16,451 bases of DNA from Pseudomonadota bacterium (GTDB lineage Bacteria; Pseudomonadota; Alphaproteobacteria; Rhizobiales; Rhizobiaceae), in assembly GCA_023428515.1 (NCBI GenBank), contig JAEYXI010000289.1, positions 1-16,451 on the forward strand, written 5' to 3'. Position numbers and translations under genes: made by a program. The notes under the pieces are model-generated. The model did no database searches. It was not told the origin of the DNA and saw only the letters and a program-made list of their open reading frames with translations. This document shows, one piece after another, positions 5,716 through 16,451 of this stretch. The stretch's first letter is position 1; each line of letters begins with the position of its first letter.

Positions 5716-5976
5716 CATGGCGACCGACATGTCGCCTTCGACCTTGATCTTGCCGGTCATGAAGGCGGTCGTCGGCGACAGATCGCCCGAGATCAGATCC
5801 TCCAGATCCGACAGCGACAACTTGATCGTGCAATCCGTGTTCTGGTCATCAATCGAGATCGTCGCGCCGTCGATCACAATGACCCCGTCCGATCCGGTGT
5901 CGAATTTCACCGAGCGGTCGAAGCCAGCACTCTCCACCTTCGGCTTGATCTGATCCACGATCTGTTGGACACCCAT
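5692..5976 (-). CDS. SCP2 sterol-binding domain protein
   Basis: This 94-residue protein is a stand-alone SCP2 (sterol carrier protein 2-like) domain. Typical features are the acidic substrate-facing strands (DGVIVIDGATISIDDQNTDC), TIKLSLSDLEDLISGDLSPT, and the end AFMTGKIKVEGDMSVAMAL. Such proteins bind lipids or acyl chains in a hydrophobic pocket; in bacteria the ligand is usually unknown. The ATG at 5976 has AGGAG six bases upstream (5983-5987 on the plus strand). It is convergent with the GNAT gene, and its stop lies within an inverted repeat. It is a monocistronic gene pointing away from the flagellar unit's end. Confidence 0.92.
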   Translation of the reverse strand: MGVQQIVDQIKPKVESAGFDRSVKFDTGSDGVIVIDGATISIDDQNTDCTIKLSLSDLEDLISGDLSPTTAFMTGKIKVEGDMSVAMALSQLLG

Positions 5977-6052
5977 CGAACTCTCCTGTTTTCCATGCCG
6001 TTGAGGGCCGCGCTGCGACCGGAGGCTTGTGGGGAAGATAGCCCGAAAGCGC

Positions 6053-6094
6053 GCCGCCTCAAGCCTGGGATGGCGTTACCATGGGTGAGGCGGC
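6053..6094 (-). terminator. Hairpin at the end of the flagellar operon
   Basis: A 9-bp outer stem (GCCGCCTCA at 6053-6061, TGAGGCGGC at 6086-6094) encloses a smaller ATGG/CCAT stem. It lies eight bases after the last flagellar-unit stop in the direction of that transcript. The following bases (GCGCTTTCGGGC) are not T-rich, so termination may be weak or Rho-assisted. Confidence 0.5.
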
Positions 6095-6102
6095 CCAGCG
6101 CG

Positions 6103-6639
6103 TCAATGCGACTTCGCCGGCGGGTCCTTGAAGCCCTTCGCCATTTCCCGCGCAGTCGAGCCCTGCTGCATCCTGCGGCGGATCGTGTTGTCGCGGATCT
6201 CGTCCTTGGACAGGAAATCGACCTGCTCGACCAGAACCTCGTGGATCAGCTCCTCGCCGATCTTCTCGTTGATCTTCTTGCGGACGCCATCGCGGAAAGC
6301 GTCGAGGTCGAGCGTCTCGTGGCTGACGAAATCGAGATCCGGATTGCCGTAGATATAGGAATAGACCTGGTCGACGATCAGCGCGTCGGCCGGCACCGAC
6401 AGCCTCGCCACCTTCTCCGGCTCGACCGTGTAGACGAGGCGCGTGAGGAAGTAGCCGATTATCTGCCCCTCACGCAGCACCGGAACCGAAACGATGTCCG
6501 TCTTGATATAATCGAGCCCACCGAGCAGAGCCGGCGGCGCGGGGGCATCCATCTTGGCCGAGGCGTTCTGGAAGGAATAGAAGACAGCGCCAATCGTCAC
6601 GGCGCAGATCCAGATCGCGGCGGCGACGAACTTGATCAC
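6103..6639 (-). CDS. Single-pass membrane protein at the end of the flagellar operon
   Basis: The product is 178 residues. Residues 1-23 form one membrane helix or uncleaved signal (MIKFVAAAIWICAVTIGAVF). The remainder is an extracytoplasmic domain containing IIGYFLTRLVYTVEPEKVAR, then FRDGVRKKINEKIGEELIHE and VEQVDFLSKDEIRDN. The layout, one helix plus a domain with a mixed beta stretch and a helix carrying RxxxNEKI, recalls FliL, but I do not see the full FliL signature and the length is only similar. Rhizobia carry an unnamed gene of this sort after flhA-fliR. The GTG start overlaps the FlgN-like stop by four bases (GTGA), so the two are translationally coupled. A motility role is inferred from context. 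Confidence 0.85.
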   Translation of the reverse strand: MIKFVAAAIWICAVTIGAVFYSFQNASAKMDAPAPPALLGGLDYIKTDIVSVPVLREGQIIGYFLTRLVYTVEPEKVARLSVPADALIVDQVYSYIYGNPDLDFVSHETLDLDAFRDGVRKKINEKIGEELIHEVLVEQVDFLSKDEIRDNTIRRRMQQGSTAREMAKGFKDPPAKSH

Positions 6640-7058
6640 CGCCCGTATCCGAATTCGCCGGCCGAATAGGTGCCGTCATTCTCGGCGTGCTGGATGACGT
6701 TCTGCATCAGCGCCGCGACCTCGTTGACAGCGGAAAGATGCGCGCGGATCGCCGCCTCATTGTCGGCGAGCTTGTCGCGCAGGCGGATCAGGCCGTCACG
6801 ATGCTCGGCCGGCACGCTGCCCTCGCGGGCACCCTTCAGCGCGCGCGTAAGTTCGTAGAGATAGCGGCTCTTCCTGGCGTTGGAGGCCTTGATGTCGAAG
6901 CGGATGTCGGTGCGTATCGAAGAGGTCTCCTCCTCGACCGCCTCCGAAATGCGGCCTATCAGAGCGCCGAGATTGACGGCAGGCATGGTCTGCTCGATGG
7001 CGGGGCGAAGGGCGAGGTTCTGGCCCGGACTCTGGATTTCAGGCGCGTAAAGGGACAT
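6636..7058 (-). CDS. FlgN-like flagellar export chaperone candidate
   Basis: The product is 140 residues, mostly helical with no membrane segment. Residues 55-70 (DIKASNARKSRYLYEL) and the helix after 88 (LIRLRDKLADNEAAIRAHLS) match the style of FlgN-type chaperones, which escort hook-filament junction proteins to the export gate. The assignment rests on size, helical pattern and position in the flagellar unit, not on an unmistakable motif. The ATG at 7058 follows the FlgJ-like stop by five bases. The TGA stop overlaps the GTG of the downstream membrane protein gene. Confidence 0.72.
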   Translation of the reverse strand: MSLYAPEIQSPGQNLALRPAIEQTMPAVNLGALIGRISEAVEEETSSIRTDIRFDIKASNARKSRYLYELTRALKGAREGSVPAEHRDGLIRLRDKLADNEAAIRAHLSAVNEVAALMQNVIQHAENDGTYSAGEFGYGR

Positions 7059-7063
7059 TCGAT

Positions 7064-7636
7064 TTATCCGTTCGTAGACTGAATTTCTTTCCTGGCGGGC
7101 AACACCGAGGCTTCGGTCAGAAGCTCGGACAGCGAGCGTTGCATGCCGTCGATGACGACGGGCGCGACGTGGAACCGGCTTTCGCTTTCAATCGTGTTTC
7201 CGACTTCGGCCGGCCGGCTTGCCTCGGTTGTTTCTGCAACGGGCTTTGCCTCGGCGGCATAACGTCCACCCAGCATGCGGTCTGCTATGCCAATGCCCCC
7301 GCGTTCGGCCACGACTGCCGCAACCTTCTCAGCGAGCATCGACTTCCACATCTCGCCCGCCATGCCCTTGCCGTAGACGGCCGCACCGTCCTTCGGCAGC
7401 ATGTTCTGGATGAAGGTTTGCAAGACCATCGCCTCGAAGCGCCGAAAGGTTTCCGGGGCGGCGGCCTTGCCCGCTTCCGCCGGCGCCGCCGCTTCGGTCG
7501 TGCCTTCGACGCTGAATGTGGCCTTCGCCGCCGCGTCCGACCGGCGCGCAAGCTCGGTCCGAGCCGTCGCGATGTCGGGCAGCGCGGGCGGACGCATGAC
7601 GTCCAGTGCTACATGGTTCGGCGCAGAGATGGGCAA
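7064..7636 (-). CDS. flgJ: FlgJ-type rod-binding protein without muramidase domain
   Basis: The product is 190 residues. The rod-binding domain lies at about 62-125: RRFEAMVLQTFIQNMLP, then GKGMAGEMWKSMLAEKVA and GGIGIADRML, the three conserved blocks of FlgJ N-terminal domains. An Ala-rich disordered stretch precedes it, and about 65 divergent residues follow. The C-terminal peptidoglycan hydrolase domain of enterobacterial FlgJ is absent, as is usual in alphaproteobacteria, so another enzyme must open the wall for the rod. The start is a TTG at 7636 with GGGAG seven bases upstream. The symbol is assigned by domain only. Confidence 0.82.
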   Translation of the reverse strand: MPISAPNHVALDVMRPPALPDIATARTELARRSDAAAKATFSVEGTTEAAAPAEAGKAAAPETFRRFEAMVLQTFIQNMLPKDGAAVYGKGMAGEMWKSMLAEKVAAVVAERGGIGIADRMLGGRYAAEAKPVAETTEASRPAEVGNTIESESRFHVAPVVIDGMQRSLSELLTEASVLPARKEIQSTNG

Positions 7637-7671
7637 GATGCCGCTCCCGTTTCTCGATGCCGATCATGAAC

Positions 7672-7700
7672 CGGCAAGCTTGTGGCAGCCTTACTTGCCG
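7672..7700. repeat. Short inverted repeat at the FliJ-like gene end
   Basis: CGGCAAG (7672-7678) and CTTGCCG (7694-7700) are perfect complements separated by 15 bases that include the stop of the FliJ-like gene. The long loop and missing T tract make a terminator unlikely; it may fold in the mRNA between two flagellar cistrons. Confidence 0.35.
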
Positions 7701-8077
7701 TGTTTCAGGCGCTGGCCGATGATCTCCAGGCGCTCCTTGTCGCCGCGCTCCCGCTCGTCGGCGGCGCGTGCTTCGCGATAGTTTCGTTCGACCATGTTGC
7801 TGCGGGCGGTGGCGGCCGCGACCTTCGTCGCTTCGCTGGTGGCCAGCCTGCTATTTGTGTCTTCGCGCGACAGCGCCGAGCCTATGCTGCGGTGGTAGAC
7901 CTCGGGAAAAAGACCCGACAGGGAATCGTCCGCGTTGAAACGGTCGACGATCTCAGCCGCGTCCTTCTTGGCCGCAAGCGCTTCAGCAACAAAGCCCGCA
8001 TGGCGAAGCTCATGCATAGCCTTGAGCTGTTCCTGCAGCGTGAGGAGTTTCTTCAGTCGCTTCACGCGGTCGGTCAA
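7691..8077 (-). CDS. FliJ-like coiled-coil flagellar protein candidate
   Basis: The product is 128 residues and nearly all charged helix: VKRLKKLLTLQEQLKAMHEL at the start and ERNYREARAADERERGDKER near the end. FliJ is a coiled-coil stalk of the flagellar export ATPase of about 130-150 residues, so size and pattern fit, but FliJ proteins are divergent and there is no decisive motif. It follows fliR by four bases and precedes the FlgJ-like gene. The start is a TTG at 8077, supported by GGGAGG seven bases upstream, which also overlaps the end of fliR; the first in-frame alternative (GTG, codon 5) is less well placed. Confidence 0.72.
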   Translation of the reverse strand: MTDRVKRLKKLLTLQEQLKAMHELRHAGFVAEALAAKKDAAEIVDRFNADDSLSGLFPEVYHRSIGSALSREDTNSRLATSEATKVAAATARSNMVERNYREARAADERERGDKERLEIIGQRLKHGK

Positions 8078-8081
8078 AAGG

Positions 8082-8834
8082 TCACCTCCCGATGGTGATA
8101 TCGACGAAACTGTCGGCGAACAGGCTGAGCATGGTGCCGACGGCGAAGTAGAAGATGATCAGGCCCGCCCCGATGACGAAGGGCAGCGAGATGAAATAGA
8201 CCGGAATCTGCGGCACCAGCTTGTTGACGAAGCCGATGGTCAGGTTGACCAGCAGCGAATAGGCGACGAACGGGCTGCCGAGCCTCAGCACGACGAGGAA
8301 GCTCTCCGACAGAGTGTCGGTGACGTCGACAAGTGCCGCCTGCGGATTGAACAGCACGTCGAGCGGCGCGACCTCATAGGAAGCGACCAGCGCGCGGATG
8401 ATCTCGTGGTGGAAGTCGAATATGAAGAGGAGCAGCAGCGCCGAGAAGGAGATGATGGCGCCGAGTGCTGCCTGCGGTTCGCCGTCCTCTATGCCCGGAC
8501 CGCTGGTGCCGCCATAGCCGATCAGCATGGCGATGGCTGCACCGATGAACTGCAGGGCGAGGATGTAGAGCCGCGCCAGAAGGCCGATCAGCACGCCGAT
8601 CAGCAGCTCTGAGGCGATGCGTGGGACGAGCACGCCGGGACGGCGGTCGGCGAAGGGGTAGATCTGATCCCAGAGAAGAACGAGCAGGCCTCCGGTGGCG
8701 GCGAGCGCGACGAACAGCCGGACCTGCATCGGCACCCGCACGCTGGACAGGCCAGGCATCACGAGAAAACAGGCGCCGATGCGGCAGAACGCGAGGAACG
8801 CGGCGATGACCGCGCCTTCGACGGTCGCGGTCAC
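8082..8834 (-). CDS. fliR: Flagellar export gate protein FliR
   Basis: FliR is a membrane subunit of the flagellar type III export gate, assembling with FliP and FliQ at the centre of the basal body. The 250 residues match the family. The first helix contains [20 protein letters not shown], the conserved R and P-G/VP positions of FliR, and the rest has about five to six hydrophobic segments, including [20 protein letters not shown] and [20 protein letters not shown]. The start is a GTG at 8834 overlapping the flhA TGA by four bases (GTGA), so translation is coupled to flhA. An open frame extends further upstream but lies inside flhA. Confidence 0.95.
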   Translation of the reverse strand: MTATVEGAVIAAFLAFCRIGACFLVMPGLSSVRVPMQVRLFVALAATGGLLVLLWDQIYPFADRRPGVLVPRIASELLIGVLIGLLARLYILALQFIGAAIAMLIGYGGTSGPGIEDGEPQAALGAIISFSALLLLFIFDFHHEIIRALVASYEVAPLDVLFNPQAALVDVTDTLSESFLVVLRLGSPFVAYSLLVNLTIGFVNKLVPQIPVYFISLPFVIGAGLIIFYFAVGTMLSLFADSFVDITIGR

Positions 8835-10918
8835 GAGATGGTCCCGAGGATGCGCAATTCGACGCCCTTGGCGATCTCGACATGGGAGAGAACGGGAAGC
8901 GTCGGGAACAGCCGCTCGATGATCATGCGCACATAGGGCCGCGCGTCTGGCGCGGTGACGAGGACAAAACGTTCGCCCGCATCGAGATGGGTGCGGATCG
9001 CCTTGGAGGCGTCCTGGCCGAACTCCTCGAGCTGACGCGGGTCGATGTCGAACTCGCGCACCTCGCCCTTGGCGTCGCGCTTGAGCGCTTGGTGGAAGGC
9101 GAGATCCCAACGGTTGCCGAGGCGCAGCACCTTGAGCACACCGCCTTCGGAGAGATCGCCGCAAATCTGTTGCGCCATGCGGATGCGCACGTGCTCGACG
9201 ATCTGCTCGGTGCGGCGCACATGTGGTGCGATCTCGGCGATCGCCTCGATGATGAGGTGCAGGTTGCGGATCGACACGCGCTCGGCGAGCAACAGCTTCA
9301 GCACCGCCTGCAGACCGGGATAGGTGATGTGCGAAGTGCAGATCTCGTCGGCGAGTTTTTTGTATTCCGGGTCCTGGCGATCGAGCAGCGCCTTCATGTC
9401 CTTGTAGGAAAGGAGCTGCGGCAGGTTGTTGCGGATGACCTCGGAGAGGTGGGTGAGCAGCACCGACATGTTGTCGGCGAATGTGTACTGCTCGCGCTTC
9501 AAATCTTCCGAAAACATCTCCGGCACCGACCAGGCGCGCATGCCGAACGCGGGCTCGCGCACTTCCTCGCCGGGAATCTCAGGCGCCGGGCGGTTGCCGA
9601 GCAGCACCATGATCTCGCCGACGCGCATGGCATGCTCGGCGACGACGGTGCCGTGGACCTTGATCTGGTAGCTCTTCGACGGGATGCCGAAATCGTCGGT
9701 GAGCTTCACCTCCGGCACAACGAAGCCGTACTGCTGGGCGAATTTCTTGCGCATCTTCGACATGCGAAAGGCAAGTTCCTGATGCGCGACGATCAGCTTG
9801 GTCGAAAGCTGCTTGCCGATCAGGAGCTCGATCTCGGCGGTGGCGAGCGAGGCCTTGACGGAGTTCTTCTCCTCGTCGGCCTTGTTGGCCGCCTCCTGCT
9901 TCTTCGCGGCTTCCGCGGCGGCGGTGCGGCGGTTCGCCTGCAGCGGGATGATGTAGGCGAGCGCCGCCATGGCGCCGGCAAGCGTCAGGAACGGGAACAT
10001 CGGCAGGCCGGGCATGAGCGACAGCAGGACCAGCAGAAGGGCGGCGACATACAGAGCGCGCGGATAGGCGCCGAGCTGGCCGAACACCGCCTTGTCGGCC
10101 GAGCCGCGCGTGCCGCCCTTGGAGACGAGCAGGCCGGCGGCGAGCGAGACGATGAGCGCCGGGATCTGTGTGACGAGGCCGTCACCGACCGAGAGCTTTA
10201 TGAACACGTCGGAGGCATGGGTGAGGTCCATGCCGTGGCGGAAATAGCCGATGGTGATGCCGCCGACGATGTTGATGAAGGTGATGATGAGGCCGGCGAT
10301 AGCGTCGCCGCGGACGAATTTCGAGGCGCCGTCCATCGAGCCGAAGAAGGAGCTTTCCTCCTCGAGCTCGCGGCGGCGGAGCTGCGCGGTCTTGTCATCG
10401 ATGACGCCGGCGGAGAGATCGGCATCGATCGACATCTGCTTGCCGGGAATGGCGTCGAGGGTGAAGCGCGCGCCGACCTCGGCGATACGGGTCGCACCCT
10501 TGGTGATGACGATGAAGTTCACGATGATCAGGATCATGAACACGATGAGGCCGATGACGAAGTCGCCGGACATCACCAGGTTCGAGAAGCCGGAGATCAC
10601 ATAGCCCGCCGCGTGCGTGCCCTCATTGCCGTGCGACAGGATCATGCGGGTCGTCGCGATGTTGAGCGACAGGCGCAGCATGGTGGCGATGAGCAGGATC
10701 GTCGGGAAGGACGAGAAGTCGAGCGGCCGCTGGATCCAGAGCGCGACCATCAGGATGAGCACCGAGATCGCGATCGAGAAGGCGAGGCCGATGTCGATCA
10801 TGAAGGCGGGGATCGGCAGGAAGAGCACCGCCAGGATAACGACGATGCCGAGCGCGAAGAAGACGTCGCGGCCATTCTTGGCCATCGGTTCCGCGCCGAC
10901 TGTCTCCGTTATCGCCAT
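8831..10918 (-). CDS. flhA: Flagellar export gate protein FlhA
   Basis: FlhA is the large export-gate subunit that receives chaperone-substrate complexes and uses the proton motive force for flagellar protein export. The 695 residues are of standard length. The N-terminal half holds about eight membrane segments. The FHIPEP signature [15 protein letters not shown] is at 80-94, and [14 protein letters not shown] at 158-171 contains the conserved Asp implicated in proton coupling. The linker after about 335 is charged and Ala/Lys-rich; the cytoplasmic domain then runs to the end ([36 protein letters not shown]). The ATG at 10918 is the first in frame. It is the first gene of this unit, and no fliQ precedes it here. 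The plus strand also carries a long open frame over it, a composition effect. Confidence 0.97.
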   Translation of the reverse strand: MAITETVGAEPMAKNGRDVFFALGIVVILAVLFLPIPAFMIDIGLAFSIAISVLILMVALWIQRPLDFSSFPTILLIATMLRLSLNIATTRMILSHGNEGTHAAGYVISGFSNLVMSGDFVIGLIVFMILIIVNFIVITKGATRIAEVGARFTLDAIPGKQMSIDADLSAGVIDDKTAQLRRRELEEESSFFGSMDGASKFVRGDAIAGLIITFINIVGGITIGYFRHGMDLTHASDVFIKLSVGDGLVTQIPALIVSLAAGLLVSKGGTRGSADKAVFGQLGAYPRALYVAALLLVLLSLMPGLPMFPFLTLAGAMAALAYIIPLQANRRTAAAEAAKKQEAANKADEEKNSVKASLATAEIELLIGKQLSTKLIVAHQELAFRMSKMRKKFAQQYGFVVPEVKLTDDFGIPSKSYQIKVHGTVVAEHAMRVGEIMVLLGNRPAPEIPGEEVREPAFGMRAWSVPEMFSEDLKREQYTFADNMSVLLTHLSEVIRNNLPQLLSYKDMKALLDRQDPEYKKLADEICTSHITYPGLQAVLKLLLAERVSIRNLHLIIEAIAEIAPHVRRTEQIVEHVRIRMAQQICGDLSEGGVLKVLRLGNRWDLAFHQALKRDAKGEVREFDIDPRQLEEFGQDASKAIRTHLDAGERFVLVTAPDARPYVRMIIERLFPTLPVLSHVEIAKGVELRILGTIS

Positions 10919-11251
10919 GTCTCAGCCCAATCGCAACGACCCGCGCAGGCGCAGGCGCGATCAGGCTAGACGCCCAAGCTTGTGCGAGGGTGGGCTTCAT
11001 GGCGGAAGGGCGGAGCCTAGTCTCCGCAAGTTCGCGCTGCCCTTCACCTACCTGCCGGCATCCCCGTAAACAGGGAGAGGCGAAGCGTTCGCCATGCCGC
11101 ATTTCATCTTCGTCATGCCTCATTTCCGACCTGGCCGCGCTCTCTCCCTTTACCCTCGAGGTAATCGACCGCTCTACGCGTTCTTGCGAAAGTCCCCGCA
11201 CATCAACGGATCGCCGCCGGGAGATTCGGCCACTGAAGCGAGGAGATCGCC
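10919..11251. other. Intergenic region between divergent flhA and SnoaL-like genes
   Basis: This 333-bp stretch has no credible gene. It should hold the promoters of flhA (minus) and the SnoaL-like gene (plus), but I see no clear sigma70 or EcfG match on either strand. It contains the repeat-like segment at 11034-11083, the hairpin GCGGAG/CTCCGC at 11010-11027, and an imperfect pair of CATGCCGCATTTC / CATGCCTCATTTC at about 11093 and 11114. Confidence 0.6.
11034..11083. repeat. Degenerate REP-like intergenic palindrome segment
   Basis: GCGCTGCCCTTCACCTACCTGC, continuing CGGCATCCCCGTAAACAGGGA, follows the pattern of the abundant Mesorhizobium intergenic repeat (GCGCTGCCCCTCATCCGCCTGC... CCCCGTA...). 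Recognition is from memory of that repeat; differences suggest a decayed copy. The CCCCGTAAACAGGG core is an imperfect palindrome. Confidence 0.45.
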
Positions 11252-11701
11252 ATGACCGCCAATTCCAACGCCAGAACGGAGACCTCGACCAGCGCCACCT
11301 CCGAGACGACCCGGGCCGTCGTGCAGGAATTCCTGGCCGCCCGGCTGGACGGGGATACCGAGCGGCTCGTCGCGCTGTTCGCCGACGAGGTCGACTGGGT
11401 GCTCGCCGAGAACCCTACCGTCCCATGGATTCGCCCGCGGTCTACTGCGGCGGAATGTGCTGCCCAGTTCACGGAATTGATGGAATACACCGTGCCCGAG
11501 GATGCGCGCGCCTCGGTTGACACGTTCCTCGTCGACGGCGCGAACGCCGTCCTGATGGGACATCTGTCGGGGACCGTACGCGCGACGGGAAAATCCTTCG
11601 AGGGCCCGTTCGCGCTGCACCTCACCGTCGTGAACGGCCGGATCGTCCGGCACCGCCTCTATGAGAACAGCCTGTCGATTGCCCAAGCCTGCGTCCCGTG
11701 A
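11252..11701 (+). CDS. SnoaL/NTF2-like fold protein
   Basis: The product is 149 residues. After about 15 Ser/Thr-rich residues comes the pattern of SnoaL-like proteins: RAVVQEFLAARLDGDTERLV, LFADEVDWVLAEN, an aromatic/Pro loop, FLVDGANAVLMGHLSGTVRA, then FALHLTVVNGRIVRHRLYEN. This cone-shaped fold hosts small enzymes (isomerases, cyclases, dehydratases) and binding proteins. The ligand or reaction cannot be read from the sequence. The ATG at 11252 is preceded by GAGGAG at 11240-11245. It stands alone, divergent from flhA and convergent with gltD. Confidence 0.85.
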   Translation: MTANSNARTETSTSATSETTRAVVQEFLAARLDGDTERLVALFADEVDWVLAENPTVPWIRPRSTAAECAAQFTELMEYTVPEDARASVDTFLVDGANAVLMGHLSGTVRATGKSFEGPFALHLTVVNGRIVRHRLYENSLSIAQACVP

Positions 11702-11703
11702 TG

Positions 11704-11745
11704 GCATAGCTCCCGCCGGAGCGGGAGACCAGGGAAGCGCTATGC
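11704..11745. terminator. Nested inverted repeats between convergent SnoaL-like gene and gltD
   Basis: An inner stem CTCCCGC/GCGGGAG (11710-11716 / 11721-11727) with loop CGGA lies within outer arms GCATAGC (11704-11710) and GCTATGC (11739-11745). The structure fills the 44-bp gap between the two stop codons and is symmetrical enough to act for both genes, although neither side has a T tract. Confidence 0.5.
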
Positions 11746-13200
11746 TCAGGCCGGCAGGACTGTCGAGCCCATAAGCGCCCCGTCGATGGCGCGCGCCGCC
11801 TGGCGGCCCTCGCGGATCGCCCAGACGACCAGCGACTGGCCGCGCCTGATGTCGCCGGCGGTCCAGAGCTTGTCGACGCTGGTGCGGTAGTCGCGGTCGT
11901 TGGCAACCACATTGACCGAGCGGCGGACATCGGTGGAGAGCTTGAGCTGGCCGTCGAGTTCCTTGGTGACGCCGCCGGCGATCGGGCCAGCGAAGCCGAT
12001 GGCGATGAAGGCGAGATCGGCACGGATGACGAACTCGGTGCCGGCGATCGGCTTGCGCTTCTCATCGACCTCGCAGCACTTGACGCCGGTGAGCTGGCCG
12101 TCCTCGCCGATGAATTCGAGGGTGGCCACCTGGAACTCGCGCTCGGCGCCTTCGGCCTGGCTGGAGGACGTGCGCATCTTGGTCGCCCAATAGGGCCAGA
12201 CCGCGAGCTTGTTCTCCTTCTCCGGCGGTTGCGGGCGGATGTCGAGCTGGGTGACGCGCACCGCGCCCTGGCGGAAGGCCGTGCCGACGCAGTCGGATGC
12301 CGTGTCGCCGCCGCCGACCACCACGACGTGCTTGCCGCCGGCGAGGATCGCCTCTGCCGGCCATGCGGTAGACTGGATGTCCTCGCCACCGACGCGCTTG
12401 TTCTGCTGGACGAGATAGGGCATCGCGTCGTGCACGCCTTCGAGGTCGTCGCCCGGAATGCCTGCCGCGCGCGGCGTCTCGGAGCCGCCGCAGTAAAGCA
12501 CCGCGTCGTACTCGGCGAGAAGCTCGGAAGCCGGCTTGTCGACGCCGACATTGACGCCGCAGAAGAAGGTAACGCCCTCGCCTTCCATCTGCTTCACGCG
12601 GGCGTCGATATACTTCTTCTCCATCTTGAAGTCCGGGATGCCGAAGCGCATCAGCCCGCCGGGCTTCGACTCGCGCTCGTAGACATGGACATCGTGGCCG
12701 ACACGGCCGAGCTGCTGGGCAGCGGCCATGCCTGACGGCCCGGAGCCTATGATCGCGACCCGCTTGCCGGTCTTGTCCTGCGCCGGATAGGGACGGATGT
12801 AGCCAGTCTCGTAGGCCTTGTCGGCAATCGCCTGCTCGACCGTCTTGATGGCGACCGGAATGTCCTCGAGGTTCAGCGTGCAGGCTTCCTCGCAGGGCGC
12901 CGGGCAGATCCGGCCGGTCCATTCCGGGAAATTGTTGGTCGAATGCAGGTTGCGGATCGCGGCGTCCCAGTCGCCATTGTAGACGAGGTCGTTCCAGTCG
13001 GGGATCTGGTTGTGGATCGGGCAGCCGGTCGGGCCATGGCAGAAGGGCACGCCGCAATCCATGCAGCGCGCGGCCTGTTTCTCGACCTCCTTGTCCGACA
13101 TCGGCAGGGTGAATTCCTTGAAGTGCCGGATGCGGTCGGACGCCGGCTGGTACTTGTGCACCTGCCGGTCGATCTCGAGGAAACCTGTTACCTTGCCCAT
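11746..13200 (-). CDS. gltD: Glutamate synthase (NADPH) small subunit
   Basis: GltD oxidises NADPH through FAD and passes electrons via 4Fe-4S clusters to GltB, where 2-oxoglutarate and the ammonia from glutamine form glutamate. The 484 residues are of standard length. The N-terminal cluster cysteines are C46, C49, C54, C60 (CMDCGVPFCHGPTGC) and C99, C103, C107 (CPAPCEEAC). The FAD site is IIGSGPSGMAAAQQL at about 150-164, and the NADPH site is VVVVGGGDTASDCVG. The ATG at 13200 (MGKVTGFLEIDR) matches family starts and has GAGAG upstream; an extension to 13287 is not needed. It lies 116 bases after gltB in the same direction, the usual gltBD operon. Confidence 0.97.
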   Translation of the reverse strand: MGKVTGFLEIDRQVHKYQPASDRIRHFKEFTLPMSDKEVEKQAARCMDCGVPFCHGPTGCPIHNQIPDWNDLVYNGDWDAAIRNLHSTNNFPEWTGRICPAPCEEACTLNLEDIPVAIKTVEQAIADKAYETGYIRPYPAQDKTGKRVAIIGSGPSGMAAAQQLGRVGHDVHVYERESKPGGLMRFGIPDFKMEKKYIDARVKQMEGEGVTFFCGVNVGVDKPASELLAEYDAVLYCGGSETPRAAGIPGDDLEGVHDAMPYLVQQNKRVGGEDIQSTAWPAEAILAGGKHVVVVGGGDTASDCVGTAFRQGAVRVTQLDIRPQPPEKENKLAVWPYWATKMRTSSSQAEGAEREFQVATLEFIGEDGQLTGVKCCEVDEKRKPIAGTEFVIRADLAFIAIGFAGPIAGGVTKELDGQLKLSTDVRRSVNVVANDRDYRTSVDKLWTAGDIRRGQSLVVWAIREGRQAARAIDGALMGSTVLPA

Positions 13201-13316
13201 TCTTCTACTCTCGTGACTTAGCCCGGCACTCCTAGGCGCGGGGTCAGCTTGGCGGGGTCTTGTGACATCAAGCGGCCAGCCTTGCAACGCATGCCGGCCG
13301 CGGAGGCTTGGCGCGG
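13201..13316 (-). other. gltB-gltD intercistronic region
   Basis: This 116-bp gap contains no gene, promoter match or terminator that I can support. The end nearest gltD supplies its ribosome site. It is longer than a typical overlapping junction, leaving room for an internal promoter or mRNA processing site, but nothing specific is visible. Confidence 0.5.

Positions 13317-16451
<3,135 letters not shown>

Noticed and set aside
8882..10969. Plus-strand open frame of 695 codons opposite flhA
   Set aside because: Composition dominated by Asp, Glu, His, Arg and Gly with no recognisable fold; the minus strand is clearly FlhA. The equal length to flhA is coincidental, since the frames are offset.
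11010..11027. GCGGAG/CTCCGC hairpin as an operator for flhA
   Set aside because: A six-base palindrome in GC-rich DNA is expected by chance, and no known flagellar regulator site matches it.
13201..13287. N-terminal extension of GltD by 29 residues
   Set aside because: The added residues (starting MQGWPLDV) are not part of GltD; the ATG at 13200 begins the conserved MGKVTGF sequence and has an upstream purine-rich site.

Overview
The window looks like chromosomal DNA from a high-GC alphaproteobacterium of the Rhizobiales, most likely the Mesorhizobium/Phyllobacteriaceae neighbourhood. The reasons are DUF1236 secreted proteins, an alanine-racemase-fold ornithine decarboxylase behind a long leader, a rhizobial flagellar gene order (flhA, fliR, then FliJ-, FlgJ- and FlgN-like genes), EcfG-type promoter motifs, and a short repeat resembling the abundant Mesorhizobium intergenic palindromes. 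The genus is an inference from gene content, not from a search.

Left part (1-3345): the 3' end of a NarX/DegS-type sensor kinase overlaps the start of its NarL-type response regulator. The regulator gene runs convergently into, and overlaps, a gene for a secreted Gly-Asn repeat protein. A 440-bp gap follows. It holds a possible 30-residue membrane protein resembling the start of the YqhA/UPF0114 family, and a perfect EcfG-type promoter. That promoter faces two DUF1236 genes, the second of which carries a 155-residue Gln/Glu/Gly/Thr-rich linker. A strong intrinsic terminator closes the unit.

Middle (3346-5976): a sigma70-like promoter precedes a roughly 430-nt hairpin-rich leader, the position of the known speF RNA element of alphaproteobacteria. 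It leads into ornithine decarboxylase and then a GNAT acetyltransferase. A convergent SCP2-domain gene lies opposite.

Flagellar unit (6103-10918, minus strand): flhA, fliR, a FliJ-like coiled-coil gene, a FlgJ-type rod-binding gene, a FlgN-like gene and a single-pass membrane protein gene are tightly packed. Four of the six use GTG or TTG starts, and two start codons overlap the preceding stop by four bases. Together they supply part of the flagellar export gate, probable export chaperones and a rod assembly factor. No fliQ, flgD or other flagellar gene precedes flhA in this window.

Right part (10919-16451): a 333-bp intergenic region with the repeat-like segment separates flhA from a divergent SnoaL/NTF2-like gene. 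That gene converges on gltD. gltD and the 3' two thirds of gltB (minus strand, running off the window edge) encode the NADPH-dependent glutamate synthase that assimilates ammonium nitrogen.

Most of the window is ordinary core genome. The parts worth a second look are the small membrane ORF with its EcfG-like promoter, the speF leader, the Gly-Asn repeat protein and the poorly named genes at the end of the flagellar operon.
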